The translations under genes were made by a program, and so were the position numbers. A DNA stretch of 64,000 nucleotides, from assembly GCA_033439255.1 (NCBI GenBank), contig CM065890.1, forward strand, positions 1,240,001 through 1,304,000, written 5' to 3'. Of this stretch, positions 56,448 to 64,000 are shown one piece after another (position 1 is the stretch's first letter; each line of letters starts with the position of its first letter). The DNA comes from Hericium rajendrae (lineage: Eukaryota > Basidiomycota > Agaricomycetes > Russulales > Hericiaceae). The notes beneath the pieces were generated by a model. It did not search any database. It saw nothing but the letters and a program-made list of their open reading frames with translations, and was not told the origin of the DNA.

Positions 56448-57271
56448 TCAGAAGCTGCTCCGGCGCCGCATGCGGCGGCCCTGCGGCTGCGGCTTCGGCG
56501 AGTTGCGCCCGGCGCCCAGCGAGCCGAGGAGACGTTTGAAGAGCGGGATCTGCTGCTGCCCCGCGTTCGGCGAGCGCTTGCTCGGGGACCGGCCGCCCGG
56601 CGAGGACTTGCTCGGCGAGAGCGGGGAGTGCTGCCATTCCCGTATCAGCATGCGGGGTTCTGCTAAAGCGAAAGCAGGAGAGGCGGGGGACGTACACGGA
56701 CTTCGACACGGCCGCCGCGCGGGGGGACGATGACGAGCGTCTCGCCGGGGCGCGCGGGGATCGGGATCGCGCTCTGGTGCGGGTCGTAGTGGTACATGAC
56801 GGGCGCGGCGGGCATCGTCTTGGACCGGGTGGGCGCGTACGGCTTGGGCTGCGGGACGGGGATGGGCTGCGGCGGGGGCGGGTGCAGCGCGTAGCTGTAC
56901 GTGCGCGAGTGCGACGCGCTGCGGTGGTGCGTCGGCAGGTGCTGGGTGGAGTGCGAGCGGTGGTGCGAGGGCGTGGGCTCGCGCCGGCGCGGGGGCGGGG
57001 GTCCCGAGCCTGATGCCGGGGTGTAGTAGGCGTGCCCGGTGGTGTGTGAGCGGTTGGGGGGCGGCCGGCTGGGGACGACGGGCGGCGGGGAGGTGGTGTT
57101 GGAGTGGGACTGGGAGCGGGTGCGCGCGCGGGCGTGCGCGGCGGCCCGGGGGAAGGGGTGCTCGTACGCGGCGCGGTGCTTCGTGTTCTGGCTGTCAACC
57201 CAGTTAGAGACGCGGGCCTGGTTGGCCAGGTGCTTCTCATAGGCTTCGGGGGAGTAGTCGTATTCGGTCAT
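56448..57271 (-). CDS. His/Pro/Ser-rich hypothetical protein
   Basis: Starts MTEYDYSPEAYEKHLANQAR and VSNWVDSQNTKHRAAYEHPF, a folded-looking N-terminus, then a long Pro/His/Ser/Arg-rich part (TPSHHRSHSTQHLPTHHRSA). It continues to PARPGETLVIVPPRGGRVEV, where a 37-base intron (GTGTACG...TTAGCAG, 56654-56690) joins to RMLIREWQHSPLSPSKSSPG. The tail holds QQQIPLFKRLLGSLGAGRNS and a very basic end (GRRMRRRSSF). It is about 260 residues and very GC-rich, which explains the long but meaningless frames on the other strand. Agaricomycete hypothetical proteins with this pattern exist; function unknown. The Arg-rich tail and Ser-Pro sites suggest a phosphorylated, nucleic-acid- or membrane-associated protein. 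Confidence 0.72.
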
Positions 57272-58215
57272 GGAGGGCGGGAGCAGGGAGGGTGGGAGAG
57301 GAGGCGAGGAGGGTTTTTATGTTATGGACCGGCTCGGAGGGCTTATGTATGTATGGCGTGCGGCAAGTCAGCGATGCACGGCTGCGATAGCGACGGTATA
57401 TCGAAGCTCCAAGCTACGCTGGGGCCCGTTCGCGCTTGGGACCGTCTCAGGTAACAGCGCCAAAGCGAGGATGGGAGACGGAGTTGTGGTCGTCGGAGGG
57501 AGGAGGCCAGCAGGCTCAGAGGTGGCGCCGTTCGCTCGCTTCCAACAAAAAGTAACATGAGCCGGCTACTCGGCCCGGCCATCAAATTGCCTCCGTGCGG
57601 CTAGCTCCCTTTTGTTTCCGTCTCCAGCCTTCCAGCTTCGAATCCACAGCCAACATGCTTCCTTATGGTAACCTCGACCGTTCACCACGATATTAGGCCT
57701 ACTATTAAGGTCCTGAACGATTCTAGATGGATCGCATGCGCCTTACACGCGAGTCATCTTTGTCAAATGACTCTTCTCTGGTTCGTGAAGTGGGTGGACA
57801 CGCAGTCTCCGAAGCTAATTTCCACTGGTAGATCCGGTATCTAGAAACAACGCCATGTCGGGATGGAACAATATCTAGCGATCATGCGATCAGGCAGCCC
57901 AGATGAGCCCGCGAACTCCAGTCTTTCTTATGTCCACCTCCTTGCTTCCTATCACCGTTGCGGCTTGGATTCATCCCTGGTTGTCGCGTGATCTGACCAT
58001 GATCTGAAGCGGAGATTCTTTTTCGACTGTCGCATTTCCTCAAGTCTGTCGTGTTGTGCGAGGAACGCCGAATGTGATCGCACAAAGTCTAGATCTATGG
58101 CCCAATGCAAGTAAAATATAGTGCTCAACTATCCTGGGCGTGATTGCTTACTCCCATCATAATCAGGACGACTCCTCGGCCAACTTTCTATTGGAGGAAT
58201 CCTAAACTCTAGACT
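57272..58215. other. intergenic, no gene supported
   Basis: Promoter of the preceding minus-strand gene and 3' flank of a possible gene to the right. Nothing else seen. Confidence 0.45.
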
Positions 58216-58700
58216 TTAGACACTATAGCCCCAGCACGCGGCCGTAGCTTCGATCTCCACTGTATCTGGATGGGATATCAGGCTTTCATGGTCATCTAGG
58301 CTAGGCGGCATCGACTCCTCGGAACTGTTGACGAGATCTCCCGAAAGCCACTTCTTGTACTCTTCCAAGTAAGCTACAAGCCAAAGTTTCCTCGAGTAAG
58401 TCGGAAGCGATCGCGCTCTCCTAATCGGACGCTGATCGATCTGGATGTCAGCGGCCATAGAAAGCGAAGCATACATCTCTCTCTGACGGGGACAATCCGG
58501 GTGTTCCTGGGAGATGTGAAGGATTGCCGCCGGCATGAGGGCTCACCTTGAATATCCCGATCTAAGTACCTCTTGCGCCGCGGTATGTGTTGATAGGAGA
58601 GAACAAGCCTGGAACAGTGTTACAAAAAGATAACGCAGGCAGCGTCCAAGATCCTTGTTCGACGGGCCTTGTACTTATCGACGCCCTACTCAGGCAATCA
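58216..58700 (-). other. possible 3' exons of an unrecognised gene
   Basis: The last exon reads EMYASLSMAADIQIDQRPIR, RARSLPTYSRKLWLVAYLEE and YKKWLSGDLVNSSEES, ending in TAACWGYSV. An upstream piece, LVLSYQHIPRRKRYLDRDIQ, joins through an intron with good GT-AG sites at about 58496-58546. Further upstream on the same strand are stretches with hydrophobic runs (58770-59170) that I cannot connect. Family unknown. Confidence 0.35.
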
Positions 58701-59188
58701 TCGGACATCCACACGGACTATATGCGCAGGTCCTTGCTCGGACATTGTCAGCCTGTGTCGCGATGAACAATACCAATGGCATTCGGAGCAAACGTAGGCC
58801 AAGGAGGCGATCAAAGCGAGACACTCGAGGACGTATAGCCCTACGACGTCATCATTTTCCTTTCCACTGAAGGACTGTGATTATGATGAATGCATCTGGA
58901 TCAAGACCACTCGTGCGTCACTGGCTCACCGTTTTTCTGACTAGCAGAACATCCCTGTGGACGCGCTGAGATGGCGTACGTGTCAAGATCATGAAATGCG
59001 ATGAAGCAGATAACGCGCAGGATCATGTAACGCACGAGCATGAGACACCTGACGAAGTATAGGTCTATGTTCGTGCTATGATATGTCGCGGCTGGGATAT
59101 GCGCAAACATCAACGGCGTTGATAACCAGATGATCATCCTCCTGATGCCGCGGCGGCTGGGTCGCACCGCACTGAGCTACCTGAGCTA
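58701..59188. other. region with unconnected frames
   Basis: Minus-strand frames with a hydrophobic character (for example YFVRCLMLVRYMILRVICF near 59030) may be exons of the gene to the left. I can support no model. Confidence 0.3.
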
Positions 59189-60184
59189 CTTGTTTCTCTC
59201 TGTCCCATAGACTCCTAATCCCGAGTCCATGCGGCCGTCGAATCCTTCTTCTGCATCTTCCTCCGACGCTTTCATCGCCAGCTCTGCTAGACCATCCACG
59301 CCGACCAACTCCTGTAGGCCCTCCTCGACTGCCCTCTCAACCTCTGACTCCTTTCCAGCTTTCTTCCAGCCATGCCCGAAATAATCTGCTGGCAATCGGC
59401 ATCTTTCGTCCGAAGGGGGCCGCTCGCCGCCTGAAATTGTGTCCCGTGTAGCAGCCTCCGAACATCTCTCTTCCTTGTCTCCGGACGAACCATCATCACT
59501 TGGGGCATGATTTGCAGCAGATTCCTCGCTATCGGTTTCAGAGGAAGAATCGGCTTCATTTTCACGATCATTTGCGGGTTCCTCATCGGGATAAGGTTCT
59601 CCGTCCTCGAGAAATGTGGGAATCATCGGGGGCTCGTCTTTTATGATTGGGGTGCTAATTGGCTGGGGTTGAAAACTGAGCAAACGGTCAAGGAGCCGGC
59701 TTCTTATAACTGACGGGCTGCACACCTGCGAACGACGCCCTGAACAGGAACGGCGGCTCAGCTAATGGCGCTCTGGACGTTGTGGTCTTGTACTTCTTGT
59801 TCGTCTGTCGCCACAGGAAGCACGGACAGTGCATAGGCACGAAACGCCTCTCGGTCTCTGAACGCTTGCGCCACTTCGAACAGCTGTTGTGTCGCCGCCG
59901 GCGCCGCGTACCTAGTGTGCCGTGTCTACGGAGCGTACGCCAGGAATGAATGTATGGCCAGTCCAGTAACTTCACTGTCATGCTTTGTCATTGGGATATA
60001 TCGGTGTCCAGGTGTGGCTTGTCCTCCTGCACACAGAGGATACAACAAGAAGGGCGCACAGACTGGAGTCCAGGACCGTACAGCCCTGTTGGACGGGCTC
60101 TTTATCCGCCGTCGCATGTATCGGCCGCATATAAGCAGGTATGTACGTGTCTGGACATCGACCTTGCGACAAGATGAACATCAG
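59186..60184 (-). CDS. duplicated gene fragment B with acidic C-terminus
   Basis: The 3' part reads VIRSRLLDRLLSFQPQPIST, then a strongly acidic Ser-rich run (NEADSSSETDSEESAAN), DYFGHGWKKAGKESEVERAV and EEGLQELVGVDGLAELAMKA, ending in GLGVYGTERNK at 59186. Upstream, KKYKTTTSRAPLAEPPFLFR and FAGVQP lie in another frame with possible splicing near 59690-59720. Further 5' a piece starts MFILSQGRCPDTYIPAYMRP at 60181. The same order of similarity occurs at 51890-52636 on the plus strand, so the two are inverted paralogues 7 kb apart. The full exon set and family are unclear. The acidic 3' exon looks intact. Confidence 0.45.
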
Positions 60185-61260
60185 TGATGAAGTTCGGTTT
60201 TGATGTAGGTCGATAAGCTGGTCCTTGTATTCAGGCGCCTAGTCACTGGAAGAACACCCGACCTCCGCTTGTCGCTCAAAGTTTGAGCCAGCTTCTCAGC
60301 ATGGCGCTTCATGGCGGAGGTGAAAGCTGACCGAACGGCCGAGGAACTACATGCTCGGGACCGAAGATTGCACATATCCGGACAACGTCCCCAGAGAGAA
60401 CACGGCAATTCAAGCACAGAGCTATTGCTATGTGCCTGAGATGTTCTTGTACCACTGGAAAGTACGATGTCCAGGGAAAATGTAGGCTCGTTCATGGTAC
60501 CCACTTCCGCTTAGAGGTAAAAGAACGTCCTTCAGGGACTGTAATATGACTGTAATTTATCCATCCACTCTCTGACGGAGGCATATTGATGACTTTCTCA
60601 TAATGGACGAACACGCGCAACTCCGTATATAAGTACAGTCAATCAAAATGACGTCGCTAAAGTTACTTGTTCCCCATCCATGACTAAGAGCCAGGTACAG
60701 TATTCGACTTTCTACCTCTCTGTTGAGTAAAACTACGTTGCCTGTCGTTCTATTGATACGCACGCTTAAGGACACTCCGGCTTGGTGACAAGCAGCCAGT
60801 GCTTGTTTTTGTCAGGCTCTCTTCTCTTAGAAGTGTGTGCTTCACGAGGAGTTGACCTATTGTGCTGCTGCTCATTCTGAGAACTCTGGGATCCGATGGC
60901 CCCTTGCATATGTCCCTTCCCTTCATGAGCGTTCTTTAAAATGCCTTTATGCGGTTGAGGGAGAGGGTGGGAAGCATTGTCGGCCAGCTTTGTCTGCCCC
61001 TCTCGTTCCTTGGGCTTGTAAGGCTGACGAGAGGAATGACCAGCGACTGCAGAGTGAGACGTGGATCGCGAATACGGCTCGCTTCCTTGCGTCGTCAGAA
61101 TCGACTGACTAGCCTGGGACGACGACGACCGTGCTGTCGTCCGATCACTTTGAGTCTAATGTTCCGAGATCGTCAACATGGTGGGGAAGCGGACGCAAGG
61201 TGAATTCTACGTACTGGACGAGCTGACTGGCTGGGAGTTGCATTGCGAGAATTCGTCTGC
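60185..61260. other. intergenic, no gene supported
   Basis: About 1.1 kb. A minus-strand frame at 60181-60504 may be a 5' exon of fragment B (it starts NEPTFSLDIVLSSGTRT), but it has no match in fragment A that I could see. No repeats. Confidence 0.4.
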
Positions 61261-61611
61261 TTAAAATTTATAGTTCCACGTTCTAGACCGAATACCCGGA
61301 AACCAATTAACCGTCTGAGGGAAAGCGAGAAGGTGGTGGGAACACTTACCGGCTTGGAATTTCACCCACGAGGCCTCCTGGCGGAATGCTAAATAATTGG
61401 GGAATTTGTTGTTGAACTCAGTCCTAGGCCTGCCAACGTTCATACCGCCTCCAGCACTGTAGTCATCCTGAGGATTGTGAACACGAGAAGAATATCCCTG
61501 CAAGTCCTCTCCTGGCACGCCCATCTTAATCTCGCTGCCCTTCCTCGCCTCGGCCTTGCTCCGATCCCCAGTCTTGCTTCTACTCTTCCTTTCACTTCTA
61601 TGAGTCGGCAT
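61261..61611 (-). CDS. small hypothetical protein (116 aa)
   Basis: The start MPTHRSERKSRSKTGDRSKA gives a basic, Ser-rich N-terminus, then KMGVPGEDLQGYSSRVHNPQ, DDYSAGGGMNVGRPRTEFNN and KFPNYLAFRQEASWVKFQ, a conserved-looking core. A candidate intron follows (GTAAGTGTTC...CTCAG); read through, the protein ends NWFPGIRSRTWNYKF, and spliced it stops almost at once. Small proteins with this layout occur in agaricomycetes without known function. No signal peptide or helix. Confidence 0.5.
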   Translation of the reverse strand: MPTHRSERKSRSKTGDRSKAEARKGSEIKMGVPGEDLQGYSSRVHNPQDDYSAGGGMNVGRPRTEFNNKFPNYLAFRQEASWVKFQAGKCSHHLLAFPQTVNWFPGIRSRTWNYKF

Positions 61612-61934
61612 TCTGCTGTATAGTTATGAGAGAAGCTGCGGCGGCTGATTCATGGGTCGAAGCCCTTTTATATCTCGAAAGGGCTTCACAGGACTAATAC
61701 ACACGTTGGCCGTTCAGCACGGCCTGTACGGGGGTTGAACACAGTTCCTTGTCCATCTGCCGGCGCGATAAAGCCGACCAGTGGATATTCAATATACAAC
61801 AGCCGGTACGTGGGCCATCCGAGTCCGCACCGCTTCACGATAGCTATTGGGTGAATGCTCCCCCGTCCTCCCGCACTAAAGGCGCCACGTGAGGCGAGGA
61901 CGTTGGCCCGAGCTAAACGTCTGCCCAGTGTTCT
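61612..61934. other. intergenic, no gene seen
   Basis: Promoter of the small protein gene with a possible TATATC box at about 61668. Otherwise nothing recognised. Confidence 0.4.
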
Positions 61935-62257
61935 TCACGGACGAGCGAGGTGACACGAATTAATGACTTTCAAAACGGACGAACGTACTCGATGACAGTG
62001 GCAATCGGCATGGTTCTTCTTATTGTCGTCACAACCATATGTTTGCCTGTTTCCACACCCAAAACAAATGCCAAATAGCAAACGGACAAAGCAATGCTTG
62101 CCGCACCGATGCTTGTGCGTCAAGCAGCCATTGCACCTATTTTGTGTGAGTATTCTTCTTACATGGGCACAACGCGAGGCGAACGTACTTACCTGATGCG
62201 CGCGTCAATCAAACTGCCCACGTACAGAACAACGCGATAGAAGATACGTTGGGACAT
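61935..62257 (-). CDS. possible small Cys/His-rich protein
   Basis: Exon 1 (62193-62257) gives MSQRIFYRVVLYVGSLIDAR and joins through a 56-base GT-AG intron in frame to CNGCLTHKHRCGKHCFVRLL, then FGICFGCGNRQTYGCDDNKK and NHADCHCH. Thirteen or so Cys and His residues in about 50 could bind zinc. A second donor site (GTACGTTCG) follows directly, so the end at 61935 may instead be another intron. Family not recognised and no neighbour helps. Small secreted Cys-rich effector is unlikely because no signal peptide is seen. Confidence 0.35.
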
Positions 62258-63544
62258 AAGGATTGAAACAAGTATGCAACGGCAGTCACAGACGGAACTG
62301 TGCCATGGTTCGGGCTAGTGTCGTTGTTCTTGCGTCTCTGATAGCGTACTCTGATCCCTCAAACTGGAGACAGTTTTCTCTTATCCGCATGAAGTTCTAT
62401 AGGTGTGAGTTGTGACCGATGCCGATTTGTCAATGTACATACTCACCGATCGGCCTCTTCCACCACGTCGAAGTACATAGCTATTTCACGCCGTGCTTAT
62501 TCTGCTTCAGGCCTGTGTTGCCAGCAGCACTGTCGCCTTTGATGATGGTAGCGGCTGGACTTCCGATCTTGAGATTCCGCGAAGGTGCGTACTAGGGCCC
62601 AGCGCGGCGATCGGCATGACGAGAAGCTTCCTGGATCACTGTTGGCTGTCTCAAACGAGGATGTGAAAGCGTCCACGGCTCGGAGAAGAGTGACTGGAAC
62701 TAGCCTGGAACTTGGAAGAGGCTTCAATGCACAGTAATATTTGCGCATGTAACGTCAGTGTAACGCCGAACTTGTCACTCAAATCTAGCGCCGGCTCCTC
62801 GGTCAGCCGGCGCTTCCGACTTACAATAATCCAGCTTCCGTCCTCCATCGGCTTTTATAGCTTTCAGCTTCAAACCACATTCAATATTTGTGTCTCGGTT
62901 TGCAAGCCCGACGCCTGAGCTCGGCACATCACATGAGGCCTCTTCAGGCTCTTAGCCGGGCGGCGGCATGCTCATTATCCTGGTTTTCTGCGAGTCCGAA
63001 TGTCTATCGAACCGTTATTGTCTGATTCACTGTGCAGGTGAGCACACATATCCTTGAAGGATCTATGTAAATGCTACTCGAAATCTACACTATCCGATCC
63101 AGCCCGAGATAAGAGCATTGAAACGAGCTCTGTGTCGGGGCCCATCGATTGCATTACGGTATCTTGCATCCGTGCGCACCCTCATCCGTCCTCCGAATGC
63201 CTCTTACTAAAGCCTTGCTATTCTGTACTTGCGCATCTACAGTGATATCTTCGTCTATTGGCTTGAGTTGTCTAAAATTCTCCGCCCACTTCATATCTAA
63301 AGGGCGAAGGCCAGATAGTCTGGCACGTCTGACAGCGGGGTCCGGGCCCTGGTGGGAAACGGCGGACGCCCATCAAGGGTCAGTACCAGCTTAGGCGCAT
63401 AAGTAAGTGAAGCACGTTTCTGAATTGCTGAGAGTGTAAGTACTAACTCCGAATCGCGCAATTCATGTTCGTCGAGCAGCCGCTGTTGTCTCCAAAGAAC
63501 GGCGGTCCCTGGCCTTGATGCTGCATATCATCGACTTTGCGGTA
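62258..63544. other. gene-poor stretch with one weak frame
   Basis: Minus 62651-62848 opens MEDGSWIIVSRKRRLTEEPA and LDLSDKFGVTLTLHAQILLC, a protein-like 65 residues, possibly a first exon; I find no convincing continuation. The rest shows nothing. Confidence 0.3.
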
Positions 63545-63952
63545 TTAACACTGAGTTTTGGCTCCGCTTTCTAGCTTGTCTTTGGCGTCGAGAGTCCTCG
63601 AAGCTGAAACATCTAGATTTGCAGCCCTGACTTTGCTCAAAGCTTCCCGTTTGGTCGGTTTGTCCTCAACAACGGACGTCCCAGCCCGTGTAGCCTCCGG
63701 ATGTCTTTGTGATCCCTTTGGCGCGAGTCTGATTGTCTTCTGGTAGGGCTTCTGGATCATCTAAGCGTTTCGCGGAATGAGACGGGATGAGATGGGATGA
63801 ATGGCGTCATGAGTAGTCTTCGATTCGACGGCGCTGGTCTTATAGTGATCGACACTGACATGCGTTGATCTTTGTACCTGCAGAACTGCCAGCGTTTCGT
63901 TGTTTGTTGCAGCAGATGCTGCAATGCCCGTCCAAACGGCTGTGGTATTCAA
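63545..63952 (-). other. open frame divided by one TAG
   Basis: Two adjacent frames in the same phase: MNTTAVWTGIAASAATNNET...SSRLIPRNA, a TAG, then MIQKPYQKTIRLAPKGSQRH...AKDKLESGAKTQC. Both have natural composition and the second is basic. It may be a small gene broken by one stop, or the first part may be UTR and the second a 71-residue protein. Family unknown. Confidence 0.3.
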
Positions 63953-64000
63953 TGGTCACTGCCTGATGGCTTTTGACTGATTTACATAGCCGTCGCGCGG

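Noticed and set aside
56443-57240. A long Pro/Arg/Thr frame on the minus strand overlapping the His/Pro-rich gene
   Set aside because: It is the out-of-phase shadow of a GC-rich gene whose own frame starts with a sensible folded N-terminus and has a good intron.
58701-59170. Idea that the hydrophobic minus-strand frames are a pheromone receptor near a mating-type locus
   Set aside because: No STE3 motif or CaaX pheromone precursor could be identified; the pieces do not join into a seven-helix protein.
1-64000. Search for tRNA, rRNA, CRISPR arrays, LTR pairs and retroelement domains
   Set aside because: None seen by eye. A tRNA could be missed without a covariance search.

Overview
The window is nuclear DNA of a filamentous basidiomycete, most likely a wood- or litter-decaying agaricomycete; a polypore-like relative would fit but cannot be proved from sequence. 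The reasons are many short GT-AG introns of about 50-60 bases, a DUF6534-type seven-helix membrane protein, aryl-alcohol-oxidase-like GMC enzymes, a laccase-like oxidase, a GH3 beta-glucosidase and a solo F-box gene with Leu-rich repeats. I saw no bacterial operon structure, rRNA, tRNA, CRISPR array or recognisable retroelement.

Left part (1-31 kb): a sugar-isomerase-like TIM-barrel enzyme is followed by a dead and then an intact copy of an MFS sugar/quinate-type transporter. A GPI-anchored acid phosphatase faces away from a membrane-anchored multicopper oxidase. Next come a Pro/Ser-rich protein with a frame break, a mitochondrial-type alpha/beta hydrolase, a secreted GH3 beta-glucosidase with an inserted Ser/Thr-rich region, two GMC oxidoreductases in tandem (one without and one with a signal peptide) and a DUF6534 membrane protein. 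Beta-glucosidase, GMC oxidases and multicopper oxidase together form a plausible lignocellulose set: sugar release, H2O2 supply and phenol oxidation, with uptake by the transporter.

Middle part (33.6-43.3 kb): a tandem duplication of a unit made of an isoprenylcysteine methyltransferase (STE14-like) plus a convergent salicylate-hydroxylase-type FAD monooxygenase. In the second unit the methyltransferase is reduced to a C-terminal relic while the monooxygenase is still open. An F-box gene with two apparent frame breaks follows.

Right part (44-64 kb): an array of Pro/Ser-rich genes, three of which (P3-P5) share a small C-terminal Cys/Trp domain. P5 (54471-55490) is intact and single-exon; the others are fragmented. 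Four copies of an 18-base motif (GCGACGCGTTTGTTTG core) lie 0.5-1.1 kb upstream of the four members in this part, all in the same orientation, and member pairs share TATA-proximal blocks. A type I metacaspase-like gene sits inside the array. A second duplicated but unidentified gene is present in inverted orientation at about 51.9-52.6 kb and 59.2-60.2 kb. The last 4 kb hold only small low-confidence reading frames.
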